Source: a bacterium 336/3 (GTDB lineage: Bacteria; Bacteroidota; Bacteroidia; Cytophagales; Thermonemataceae). From it: a DNA stretch of 64,000 bases. The stretch lies in contig LJIE01000001.1 of assembly GCA_001281695.1 (NCBI GenBank), positions 1,378,586 through 1,442,585 of the forward strand, in the 5' to 3' direction. The notes beneath the pieces were generated by a model. It saw only the letters and a program-made list of their open reading frames with translations, ran no database searches and was not told the DNA's origin. Positions 34,811 to 43,228 of the stretch are shown here, piece after piece; positions within the stretch are counted from its first letter, which is position 1; each line of letters opens with the position of its first letter. A program made the position numbers and the translations under genes.

Positions 34811-35947
34811 ATGGAACAAGTTTGGAACAATGTCTCGTTATGGGGCGTTCTGACAGTTTTAATTACAAGTTTTAGAGTGATTAGACAATTTTTGAAATTT
34901 GATTCAGGGATTAAAATAGCACAGTTTTGGCGTATTTTGCGTTATCAGGCTGTTTATTTTATTCGATATGAATACAAAATTTGGGTAGTACCTGTACTTT
35001 GTCTTACTGTACTTGCATGGGTAGGAGGGAGTGTAAATGCAAGTGTTTTATCTGTGTTTTTTTGGGCAAATGTTGTATGGTGGATTGTAAATGTGGGAAT
35101 TTCTCATCTTTTCAAAACCAATCATGCTCTTTTAAAACAGATTAAAAATACTCCTTTTAGTATTCTCTCTTTGGGAGGAAGCTTGTTTTTAAATGCTTAT
35201 TTACTTGATAATCATTTTTTTGCTATTCTAGGAACAAAGACATTACTGGCTATTTTGGCAAGTAGTTTTTTGGGAATAAGTTTTGTGATTGGCAGTTTTC
35301 GTTTGTGGCAATACAATGATAGTCTACATCCTAAAAATATAGAAAGCTCTTTTATTAGTAACGAAAGATTAGATGCTTTGATGATTACTCTGATATGCAG
35401 TATTTTACTGGCTCAAGTTTATGGAAATCATATCAATTTTTCTCTTTTACCACTTGTTTTATCTGCCTCATTCTTAATGTTGTTTGGAATTGGTAAAGCA
35501 ATGATAACTGGACAATTGTGGAATAAATATCATAAATACGCCGAAGGAGGAATGTTACTTGTTAGTATAGGACTTACATTTGGAATCTTGTACTACTACT
35601 TACCTGCTTCATGGCTTAAAGGTGGAATGAGCTACCAAAGAAATGATTTACTTTATACGATACTTGTTGGACTGCTAGTAAGTTTCTTCTCTGATAAATT
35701 AATAGCTTTTTATCGTTATCTACAAAATACTTATACCTACTATTTTTTAGATCAACCCATATTTCATAAAATACTAACCTATATTGTGAGGGGAGCTATT
35801 ACTATTTCAATTATTTCTGTGATATCATGGGGATTTTTATACGCTTATCAGCATTTAGAATTGTATGGACTGACATTGGTGCTTATCAGTATTCTGACCA
35901 ATATAAACTCTAAAATTAGTTTTGATATTCCTGCAAGGTGGCAATAA
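34811..35947 (+). CDS. Polytopic membrane protein resembling the N-terminal half of membrane pyrophosphatase (degenerate)
   Basis: 378 residues from ATG at 34811 (34721 and 34757 are alternative starts), about ten helices. Several stretches follow the order of K+-type membrane pyrophosphatases: IAQFWRILRYQAVYFIRYEYK resembles the family's IAEAI.EGAMAYL.RQYK helix; NDSLHPKNIESSF.SNERLDAL sits where the catalytic DDPRNPAxIADNVGDNVGD loop lies; and ILVGLLVSFFSDKLIAFYRYLQNTYTYYF with ELYGLTLVLISILT match GLxxGxxIGxxTEYYTS and GLYGIAxAAxGMLS. The catalytic aspartates are mostly replaced and the second half of the enzyme is missing, so it cannot be an active proton or sodium pump alone. This assignment is by eye and tentative. 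Confidence 0.4.
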   Translation: MEQVWNNVSLWGVLTVLITSFRVIRQFLKFDSGIKIAQFWRILRYQAVYFIRYEYKIWVVPVLCLTVLAWVGGSVNASVLSVFFWANVVWWIVNVGISHLFKTNHALLKQIKNTPFSILSLGGSLFLNAYLLDNHFFAILGTKTLLAILASSFLGISFVIGSFRLWQYNDSLHPKNIESSFISNERLDALMITLICSILLAQVYGNHINFSLLPLVLSASFLMLFGIGKAMITGQLWNKYHKYAEGGMLLVSIGLTFGILYYYLPASWLKGGMSYQRNDLLYTILVGLLVSFFSDKLIAFYRYLQNTYTYYFLDQPIFHKILTYIVRGAITISIISVISWGFLYAYQHLELYGLTLVLISILTNINSKISFDIPARWQ

Positions 35948-35950
35948 CGT

Positions 35951-36754
35951 TTATCGTCTGCCACCAAAGAAAAATGAAATATACATGGCTGCAAAAGTGC
36001 CATAGTTTTTCATTTTTTCGGGAACACTGTTTACATTCATAATAGGCATTTTCTTGGCGAAAGTTTCAAAAGTAAAACCAGCCTCTACACCTGTAAGGTT
36101 GGTTTTGAAAGCACCAACCTCGAAAGATAAGCCTATTTTGGCATTAAAACCTGGGACAACTTGTAAACCATCAAAACCTCCAAAAAAAGAACCTCTGCCA
36201 ATGATACGGTCTTCTGACAAAGGTACACCATACAAACTTTGAAATTTGTTAGCATCTTCAAAATTATAACTATAAAAAGGAATATCTTCGATTTGCTCAC
36301 CCACACCTGTTGCTGTCGATACATCATATCGAATCATATAAGGTTTCAAAAAACCTAAACTTAAACCTCCTGCAACTACAGCATTCACTTGTACACCTTC
36401 TTGAGCGGCTTTCCTGAATAAAATACCATCTTTTCCAAATTGTAAACGTAAACTATGCAAATAGTTTTGTTTAGCTCTAACAAACGATTGAGAATTTATA
36501 TAAGTAACGCCTGAAAATTTGTACTCTTGTGGATGCCTAATACCCACTAATTCAATGGCATAGGTAGTGTTGACACGAGCATTGTCTGTAATTTTGCCAT
36601 ACTTAAAACTTACACCTGAAGGGAAACCTCCATTGGTATTGAGATTGATACCAAAAGTGTATTCTTTTGTAAAATCATCTTCAAATACACTTTGAGCATT
36701 TGTTGTGAAAGCAATGAAGATAAAAAGGCAGAAAGCAAATAGTTTATTAAACAT
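35951..36754 (-). CDS. Predicted outer-membrane beta-barrel protein, 267 aa
   Basis: Signal peptide ending in TTNAQ, then a chain of amphipathic strands (TKEYTFGINLNTNGGFPSG, RQNYLHSLRLQFGKDG and similar) closing with YISFFFGGRR, where a terminal aromatic-rich strand fits an outer-membrane barrel. The N-terminus follows the Bacteroidota 'outer membrane beta-barrel' pattern. Next to it on the same strand, four bases upstream of its start, ends a flavoprotein gene; co-transcription with hisD and the flavoprotein is possible. No specific function is inferred. Confidence 0.65.
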   Translation of the reverse strand: MFNKLFAFCLFIFIAFTTNAQSVFEDDFTKEYTFGINLNTNGGFPSGVSFKYGKITDNARVNTTYAIELVGIRHPQEYKFSGVTYINSQSFVRAKQNYLHSLRLQFGKDGILFRKAAQEGVQVNAVVAGGLSLGFLKPYMIRYDVSTATGVGEQIEDIPFYSYNFEDANKFQSLYGVPLSEDRIIGRGSFFGGFDGLQVVPGFNAKIGLSFEVGAFKTNLTGVEAGFTFETFAKKMPIMNVNSVPEKMKNYGTFAAMYISFFFGGRR

Positions 36755-36757
36755 AGT

Positions 36758-38167
36758 TTATGAAAGGTCTTTATCTATAGTTTCAAGCATAAATTGTGCT
36801 AAATTTTTGGCTTGTACTCTTAATTCTGGTACAGCTGTACTTTCCCACAACATACCTTTTAGCAAACTTCCTAAAGTAAAAAAACGATGATTAATTTCAT
36901 TATTATCTTGATAAATAGCACCATGTATATCTGTTCGAATACCAAGCTTTAAATCATCAGTTTGGATTATTTTCTTTTGATACAAATTTTGAATCAAAAG
37001 ATTATTGGATTGACTAATATCAGTATTGGGTCCAGTACAGTTAATAACTCTATTTACCCAAATATAGTTTTCTTTTTTCTTTTTTCTATCCCAATAACTT
37101 ACTTTTATTTTTTGAGGAGATTCTTCCTCCAAATTTAGCAACTTACCTTTCAATATCTGTAAATATTGATTTCGTTGTAAATCTTGTATTTTATCATGAA
37201 TGTAAGTAGGTAATCGGTGCCTAGCCACTCCCCACAAATGCCTTGCATGCCTGATAAAAATTTGCTTATCAAATAAACTTAACTCTTGCCATATTTTTTG
37301 TGAAATACTTCTTACAGAATCAATTACTGGCTCTGCCGAAATACCAAATTGGCGAACAAATGTGATATGCTTCCTGAAAATACTGAATAATTTTGTGATG
37401 GAATAAGGAGGCTGTATTTCAGGAAGCATTTGGTGATAAGGAACACCATTATGCCTATGAGGTAAAATTTGAAAACCGTTAGGAGATAAAGAATAAATTT
37501 TTCCCTGAAAATTATTTTCTTGTAATCCTAATACAGCATCTACCATTGTTAATCCATTGCCTATTAGTAAAATACTTTCTAATTTTTCAACACCCTCAAC
37601 ACTTTCATAAGCCCAAGGATTTTGAAAATAGTGATTGTTTTTGAAAAAATGATGATTTAAAATAGTAGGATTTTTGGGAAGCTCATTGCCCGTTGCTAAA
37701 ACTATATAGTCTGTTGTAAAACTCTGGTTATCAGTAGTAAAAAAATGGTATTGTTGTTTTTCTGGCAAATACGAAATATCTGAAACTTTTTGATGTATAA
37801 TTTTCAGATTATCAGGTTTGTAATTTTTGATTGTATTATGCCACGTTTCTTCCAAGTATTTTCCATAGAGTTCTCTTGGAGCAAAAACAGTAGCCAAAAG
37901 ACTTTTATCTAATTGATGATAAGGTTCTTTTTGACTTAACCATTCCAAAAAATGTTCAGGCTGTTCAGGAAAACAACTCATTTTTCCCACCACCACATTA
38001 AGCAAATGATGTTTACTATAAGTATTGTAAGCAATACCTTTTGTAAAACACTCTTGAGGGCTCACTACAACTATTTCAATATCTTTTCTTTTTGAAATAA
38101 TTAGATGAATGGCTGTCATGAGCCCACTAAAACCAGCCCCAATGATAGTGATGGTCTTTTTTGACAT
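36758..38167 (-). CDS. FAD/NAD(P)-binding protein (HpnW/AidA-like flavoprotein)
   Basis: 469 residues beginning TITIIGAGFSGLMTAIHL, a Rossmann GxGxxG dinucleotide motif (GAGFSG), with a later ATGNELPKNP segment and a second LLIGNGLTMVDAVLGL motif typical of FAD-NAD(P)-binding proteins of the PF13454 type. Its ATG overlaps the hisD stop (TAATG), so it is translationally coupled to it. Family members occur in redox modification of small molecules, but the substrate is unknown; the link to histidine synthesis is by position only. Confidence 0.78.
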   Translation of the reverse strand: MSKKTITIIGAGFSGLMTAIHLIISKRKDIEIVVVSPQECFTKGIAYNTYSKHHLLNVVVGKMSCFPEQPEHFLEWLSQKEPYHQLDKSLLATVFAPRELYGKYLEETWHNTIKNYKPDNLKIIHQKVSDISYLPEKQQYHFFTTDNQSFTTDYIVLATGNELPKNPTILNHHFFKNNHYFQNPWAYESVEGVEKLESILLIGNGLTMVDAVLGLQENNFQGKIYSLSPNGFQILPHRHNGVPYHQMLPEIQPPYSITKLFSIFRKHITFVRQFGISAEPVIDSVRSISQKIWQELSLFDKQIFIRHARHLWGVARHRLPTYIHDKIQDLQRNQYLQILKGKLLNLEEESPQKIKVSYWDRKKKKENYIWVNRVINCTGPNTDISQSNNLLIQNLYQKKIIQTDDLKLGIRTDIHGAIYQDNNEINHRFFTLGSLLKGMLWESTAVPELRVQAKNLAQFMLETIDKDLS

Positions 38168-39447
38168 TATTTTTTGTGCTTTAAACGAATAGACACTGCA
38201 TTTTTGTGAGCAAATAGCTCTTCAGCTTCTGCCATCAATTCAATAGTCGAACCGATATTTGCTAAACCTTTTTTAGAAATTTTTTGGAAAGTTACTTTCT
38301 TCACAAAACTATCTACAGAAACACCACTATAAGCAACTGCATAGCCATTAGTAGGCAAAGTATGGTTTGTACCTGAAGCATAATCACCAGCACTTTCAGG
38401 AGTATAATTACCGATAAATACAGAACCTGCATTGATAATTTTTTCAGCTATTTTTTCAGCATTTTTAATAGCTAAAATGAGATGTTCAGGAGCATACAAG
38501 TTGCTAATTTTTAAGGCTGTATCTTCATCTTCAACAATGATGATTTTGCTATTATCCAAAGCTTTTTTTGCAATTTCTTGTCTGGGAAGTTGTCTTAACT
38601 GTTTTTCAACAGCTTTTTTAGCTTTTTCGGCAAATTTTTCTGAAGTTGTCAATAAAATTACCTGACTATCTACACCATGTTCAGCTTGTGAAAGTAAGTC
38701 AGCAGCCACGAAATCAGCTACAGCTGAATCATCCGCCCAAACCATTACTTCCGAAGGTCCTGCTGGCATATCGATGGCTACACTCTCTTGTAATACATAC
38801 TGTTTGGCAGCAGTTACATATTGATTACCTGGTCCAAAAATTTTATAAACTTTAGGAATACTTTCTGTTCCATAAGCCATTGCTCCAATAGCTTGTACGC
38901 CTCCTATTTTAAATATTTTCTTGATACCTACCAATTTAGCTGCAAATAAAATAGCAGGGTGTAAGTGTTCACCTTTAGGAGGGCTACATAAAATAACCTC
39001 TTGACAACCTGCAATCTGAGCAGGAACACCCAGCATTAAAACTGTAGAGAACAAAGGAGCAGTACCTCCAGGGATGTATAAACCTACTTTTTCAATACCA
39101 ATGCTTTTTCTCCAACAGACCACACCATCCATTGTTTCTATTTTAGAAACTTTTTTAGAAAATTGAGGCTTGTGGAATGTATAAATATTCTGATAGGCTT
39201 GTTCAATGGCTTGTTTGAGCTCTTTAGGGAGTTTCTTTTCAGCATTTTTCATTTCTTCTTCTGATACAAGCAAACTACCTACATATTTATCAAATTTTAA
39301 ATTATACTTGCGAGCTGCTTTATCACCATTTTCTTTTATTTCTTCCAAAATAGGCTTAATTTGTTCTATGATGTCAATATTGCTCTGAACGGGGCGTTTC
39401 AAGATATTAGCCCACGTATTATGAGATGGATTTTTAATAACTTTCAT
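38167..39447 (-). CDS. hisD: Histidinol dehydrogenase
   Basis: 426 residues from ATG at 39447 (a TTG four codons upstream is less likely). It catalyses the last two oxidation steps of histidine synthesis, histidinol to histidine, using NAD+. Family motifs include the IGGVQAIGAMAYGTESI segment, IFGPGNQYVTAAKQYV, the zinc ligand stretch SQAEHGVDSQ, GDYASGTNHTLPTNG and the late His in LFAHKNA. Length is normal. It is the only his gene seen in the window and is followed at once by the flavoprotein gene, which is not a known his enzyme. Confidence 0.95.
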   Translation of the reverse strand: MKVIKNPSHNTWANILKRPVQSNIDIIEQIKPILEEIKENGDKAARKYNLKFDKYVGSLLVSEEEMKNAEKKLPKELKQAIEQAYQNIYTFHKPQFSKKVSKIETMDGVVCWRKSIGIEKVGLYIPGGTAPLFSTVLMLGVPAQIAGCQEVILCSPPKGEHLHPAILFAAKLVGIKKIFKIGGVQAIGAMAYGTESIPKVYKIFGPGNQYVTAAKQYVLQESVAIDMPAGPSEVMVWADDSAVADFVAADLLSQAEHGVDSQVILLTTSEKFAEKAKKAVEKQLRQLPRQEIAKKALDNSKIIIVEDEDTALKISNLYAPEHLILAIKNAEKIAEKIINAGSVFIGNYTPESAGDYASGTNHTLPTNGYAVAYSGVSVDSFVKKVTFQKISKKGLANIGSTIELMAEAEELFAHKNAVSIRLKHKK

Positions 39448-39794
39448 AACGAATTTCAAAATTGAGAGGCAAATCTAATGATTTTATAATAATTCTTTGG
39501 ATTTTATTTCGTCTTATAATAAATGTTATATCACCAATTGATAAAGATTTGTAAGAATCTATGTATTGTAAAATAATATATTTTCGTTTAATGATTACAC
39601 AAAATTTTATAGAATAAAATGCTTATAAAACTACATTTTATCGATCTGAATAAATTTTGTTTGAAATTAGAAAAATACAATTTTTTTATTGAAAAAATCA
39701 AACCAAAGGTTTTTTTTTATAAAAAAACACAAAAAATAACTTGCGTGTTAGCCTTTTTGTTTATACCTTTGTGTCATCAAAATCAGATAAGATT
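39448..39794. other. Intergenic region between hisD and the phasin-like gene
   Basis: About 347 bp with no supported gene. It holds the leftward promoter region of hisD and the rightward promoter at 39741-39771. Long A/T tracts are present; no histidine-rich leader peptide or convincing T-box was recognised. Confidence 0.5.
39741..39771 (+). promoter_or_regulatory. Bacteroidota-type promoter for the phasin-like gene
   Basis: TTG at 39741-39743 and TACCTTTG at 39764-39771 with 20 bases between match the TTG / TAnnTTTG consensus very well. The ATG at 39795 is 23 bases downstream of the -7 element. This supports placing the start at 39795 rather than further upstream. Confidence 0.65.
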
Positions 39795-40277
39795 ATGAAT
39801 CAGGGCAAGGAAATACTGGAGATATTGAGTAAAACTCAAATAAGACAGATGGAGATTTTCCTAGAAACTATCCAGAAAATATCTGAGTCTTGGGGAAAAG
39901 ATAACTTTGTGGAGGTTTTTTCAGAAGCTTATAAAACATGGCTTGAAGAGCAATCCAAACTGATCCAAGAAATGAACTTGCAAATGCAAAAGCATGCAGG
40001 TGTGAATATGCCAAACCATTTACTCGATTTGCAAAAAATGCAAACAAAATGGGATGACTACCTGAAAAACAACAACAATCAGTTTTTCAATCCAGAAAGT
40101 TTCAATGTAAATAACATTGAACAACTCAATGAAGTTTGGAATAAACTTTATACAAGTTGGTTTGAGCCGTTTATGCGTCCTTTAAAAGAGTTTTCGGCAT
40201 CGGGTGTAGGTTATAATATGATGGTAGAAACTGTGAAAGACTACATCAAAGCATTTTCTGGTTATAAAAAGAAATAA
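39795..40277 (+). CDS. Phasin-like helical protein
   Basis: 160 residues, entirely helical and amphipathic (ILEILSKTQIRQMEIFLETIQKISESW, VFSEAYKTWLEEQSKLIQEMNLQMQK, NELWNKLYTSWFEPFMRPLKEF). The composition and length suit a phasin or the PhaE-type subunit of polyhydroxyalkanoate synthase, which coat or build storage granules. No PHA synthase or ketoacyl reductase is in the window, so the role is tentative. It has its own promoter and is followed by a Rho-independent terminator, so it is probably monocistronic. Confidence 0.55.
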   Translation: MNQGKEILEILSKTQIRQMEIFLETIQKISESWGKDNFVEVFSEAYKTWLEEQSKLIQEMNLQMQKHAGVNMPNHLLDLQKMQTKWDDYLKNNNNQFFNPESFNVNNIEQLNEVWNKLYTSWFEPFMRPLKEFSASGVGYNMMVETVKDYIKAFSGYKKK

Positions 40278-40324
40278 GAAGCAATTAAGAATAGTAAATT
40301 AAGTTGATTTTAATAAGCATACGT

Positions 40325-40357
40325 AAAAAGGCTGTCGTTTTTGATGACAGTTTTTTT
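40325..40357 (+). terminator. Rho-independent terminator after the phasin-like gene
   Basis: A stem with CTGTC (40332-40336) pairing with GACAG (40346-40350), flanked by an A-tract on the left and seven Ts on the right (40351-40357), lies 54 bp after the stop. Confidence 0.65.
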
Positions 40358-40423
40358 CTTTTATATGGATTTTAAAAAATAAAAACTTATATTGCTCTGA
40401 TACACAAATAAAAATAGATAGAT

Positions 40424-41527
40424 ATGCATCGCTTAACTATTTTTCTACTATGCTTTGTTTCCCTAAACCTTTGGGCTCAGCCATCCAAAGATTTTGAAAT
40501 GGAAATACTAATTCAATGTACTCCAGTGGAGAATCAGCAAATGTCTGGTACTTGTTGGAGCTTTGGTTCTACATCTTTCCTTGAAAGCGAACTACTTAGG
40601 ATGGGAAAGGGGAAAATGAACTTCTCAGAAATGTATTTAGCATATTATTCCTATTTATTTAAAATAGAACAGCATCTGGCTACCCAAGGACAAAGTTTTT
40701 TTACAGCAGGAGGGCAATTTCATGATGTAATGCGAGTAGTGAAAAAATATGGTATTTTGCCACAATCTGCCTACAAAGGTCAAAGTCTTTTTGAAGGACA
40801 TTATCACCCACCTTTGGATAGTATTATGCAAGCTTATACCATTAATCTACTAAAAAATAATAAAAAAGAATTATCCTCCTCAGACGAAAACTTTGCTAAA
40901 ACAGTCTTGAATACTTTTTTGGGGACGCCACCCAATACTTTTTCTTATCAAGGAAAACAATATACACCTCAAAATTTCTTAAAAAATGCTTTTGGATTCA
41001 ATCCAGACGATTATATCGAAATAACCTCAATTACAACACAACCTTTCTACACAAAATTTATATTAGAAGATAAATATAATTGGACAAAAGATATGTACTA
41101 TAATGTCCCTTTGGAGGATTTTGTAAATATCACTAATGAAGCCCTTAAAAAAGGCTATACAGTTCTTTGGGATGGAGATGCAGTAGAACCTACTTTCAAA
41201 GCAGAAGAGGGTTATGCCTACTTATCTGATACAACCATAGTAAATCAAAAAACAAGACAAAGAGATATTGATAATAAAACAACTCAAATAGAGCATGTCA
41301 TGCATATTGTGGGGCTTGCTAAAGACAAAGTCAATATTTCTAAAAAGAATAAAAAAGCCAAAGAACAACCTAAACATTGGTATTATATCAAGAATTCATG
41401 GGGTGAGATTAGCGACTTCAAAGGATTTTTATACATGAGTGAAGAATATTTCAAAATGAAAACCGTTGCTATTGTAGTACACAAAGATGCAATACCTCTT
41501 ACTGTTCGTAAAAAAATGAAACTTTAA
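40424..41527 (+). CDS. Secreted C1 (papain-like) cysteine peptidase, bleomycin hydrolase/PepC type
   Basis: 367 residues with a signal peptide ending in LWAQ, so it leaves the cytoplasm, unlike most bleomycin hydrolases. The active-site block is VENQQMSGTCWSFGSTSFLESELLR with Gln38/39 and nucleophile Cys44; the catalytic His lies in QIEHVMHIVG and the Asn in YIKNSWGE near the C-terminus, giving a complete Cys-His-Asn triad. It may cleave envelope or environmental peptides. It stands 90 bp upstream of a PorP/SprF-SPOR gene on the same strand. Confidence 0.9.
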   Translation: MHRLTIFLLCFVSLNLWAQPSKDFEMEILIQCTPVENQQMSGTCWSFGSTSFLESELLRMGKGKMNFSEMYLAYYSYLFKIEQHLATQGQSFFTAGGQFHDVMRVVKKYGILPQSAYKGQSLFEGHYHPPLDSIMQAYTINLLKNNKKELSSSDENFAKTVLNTFLGTPPNTFSYQGKQYTPQNFLKNAFGFNPDDYIEITSITTQPFYTKFILEDKYNWTKDMYYNVPLEDFVNITNEALKKGYTVLWDGDAVEPTFKAEEGYAYLSDTTIVNQKTRQRDIDNKTTQIEHVMHIVGLAKDKVNISKKNKKAKEQPKHWYYIKNSWGEISDFKGFLYMSEEYFKMKTVAIVVHKDAIPLTVRKKMKL

Positions 41528-41617
41528 AACTTTTTTATAGAAACTTACGTACATTAAAGATAATTTTGCATGCTATTTGTTTTTTTTCTATCATTGCACA
41601 TTATCAATATTTAAACA

Positions 41618-43048
41618 GTGCTAACTATCAAGAAGATACAAAAAATATTTTTTTTTATATTCTTTTATGGGCTACTAACCAATCAGTTATTGGCACAAGG
41701 GATTCCAAATACCCCTTTCCATTTACATAATTTTAACAACTATCCTCTACTCAATCCTGCTGCTACTGGTTTACCCCCTTTATTTGGTATTCCTGAAGAT
41801 CCTTTGTTCTTTTTTACGCATCATAGGCAACAAATAGGGGCTTTTGACAACGTTCCAATATATACATCTTTAAGTTTTAATAAAAACTTCAATGCTGAGT
41901 CACCTACACCAAATTCGTGGGGTGGTAATCTCTATAATTTTAGAAGAAGCATTTGGCAAACAACAGGTGGCTGGCTGGCGTATGCTCGTGAACTCAAAGT
42001 AAATGCTTTTGGATTACCTGTCAATAATTTGCGTTTGGGACTTTCAATGGGTATTGAAGCAGATGGTTTTAATATTGATGACGATCAATTACTTACAGAC
42101 CCTGCTATTGTCAATAGAAGAGATAAGCCTGTTCGTCCTGTGGGGCAATTTGGCTTTTTATATGTTTTTGGTGGTAAATCAGGAACAAGTGTTTGGGAAT
42201 TGGGTGGTGGTTTGCCTCGTTTATTCAAAACCTCAAAACTGGACAACACAGTTTCTGGATTTTATCCTATATCCAATTGGTTTTTGTCCATTTCTCGTCA
42301 AATACAAACCCAAAAGTTGCAAAACTGGTACATGAAGCCTCTGGCTATTTTCAGAACCTTTGATAACAAAGAAAAAGTTTTGGAAATCAATAATATGATT
42401 AATTATTATGAAGGTTTAAGACATCATTGGGTTGGAGGAAGCTGGATTCAAAATTATGGTTTTGCAGCCATTGTGGGTACTAAGTTTTATAAAAGTAAAT
42501 TAGGAATTAGTTACTCTTACAAATTTAATGGACAAAAAGCTGGTTTTAATAAAAATCCTGTTCATGAGATTCAACTTATTTATAACTTAAGAAGACTCTC
42601 AAAAATTGAAGAAAGAGGTTTAGATATTCAAGATAAAGCAGTGGATTCTACCATTTATGATGATGAAGTTGCCATGGATTCAGTACTTATAGAAGACACG
42701 TTGGTATTGGCAAAACAAGATACTGTTAGAGAAGTCATGGTAAACCCTGATACACTTTCAGATGCACAAAGAAAAGAACTAAAAAGTCAGGATTATAGAA
42801 ATTATGTGATTGTAGGTTCCTTTATAGTAAAAGGGAATGCAGATAGAATGCTCAGAAATTTAAAGGCTCGTTATGCTGTAAATGGAAGAGTAAGGTTTAA
42901 TAAAGCCAATAAGTTTTATAATGTATACATCCTTGAAACAGATGATTTTGATGAGGCTGAAAAGATGGAACAACGAGCTGAAACAGAAATGGGAATAGGA
43001 GATGCATGGCTCTTGCGAGTCCCGAAAAGCCCTCCACCCGATAAATAA
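41618..43048 (+). CDS. PorP/SprF-family outer-membrane protein fused to a SPOR domain
   Basis: 476 residues from a GTG start at 41618 (no ATG fits the signal peptide, which ends TNQLLAQ). Residues ~28-330 match the PorP/SprF type IX secretion membrane-protein family (NYPLLNPAATG, GAFDNVPIYTSLSFNKNF and strand repeats). Residues ~393-470 (RNYVIVGSFIVKGNADRMLRNLKARYA, KFYNVYILETDDFDEAE, GIGDAWLLRV) form a SPOR domain, which binds peptidoglycan. PorP/SprF proteins normally stop after the barrel, so the added SPOR domain may tether the barrel to the wall. A hairpin terminator follows. Confidence 0.82.
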   Translation: MLTIKKIQKIFFFIFFYGLLTNQLLAQGIPNTPFHLHNFNNYPLLNPAATGLPPLFGIPEDPLFFFTHHRQQIGAFDNVPIYTSLSFNKNFNAESPTPNSWGGNLYNFRRSIWQTTGGWLAYARELKVNAFGLPVNNLRLGLSMGIEADGFNIDDDQLLTDPAIVNRRDKPVRPVGQFGFLYVFGGKSGTSVWELGGGLPRLFKTSKLDNTVSGFYPISNWFLSISRQIQTQKLQNWYMKPLAIFRTFDNKEKVLEINNMINYYEGLRHHWVGGSWIQNYGFAAIVGTKFYKSKLGISYSYKFNGQKAGFNKNPVHEIQLIYNLRRLSKIEERGLDIQDKAVDSTIYDDEVAMDSVLIEDTLVLAKQDTVREVMVNPDTLSDAQRKELKSQDYRNYVIVGSFIVKGNADRMLRNLKARYAVNGRVRFNKANKFYNVYILETDDFDEAEKMEQRAETEMGIGDAWLLRVPKSPPPDK

Positions 43049-43049
43049 A

Positions 43050-43079
43050 TAAAGCCTTCTAAGAAATTAGAAGGCTTTA
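43050..43079 (+). terminator. Terminator after the PorP/SprF-SPOR gene
   Basis: A perfect 13-bp stem (left arm 43050-43062, containing AAAGCCTTCTAA; right arm 43067-43079) with a GAAA tetraloop, right after the stop codon. The downstream side is T/A-rich. Confidence 0.7.
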
Positions 43080-43228
43080 TTATATATGCTAATTTTTTTG
43101 GTGATTGGATTCATCAAATCATTTGAAACTTACAATTTAGTTTCAAAAACTTAAAACTCGATTTTGCTTTCCTGCAATGGAGTTTTACTTATCTAATATT
43201 TGATTTTGTTTATCTATAATCAATGTTT

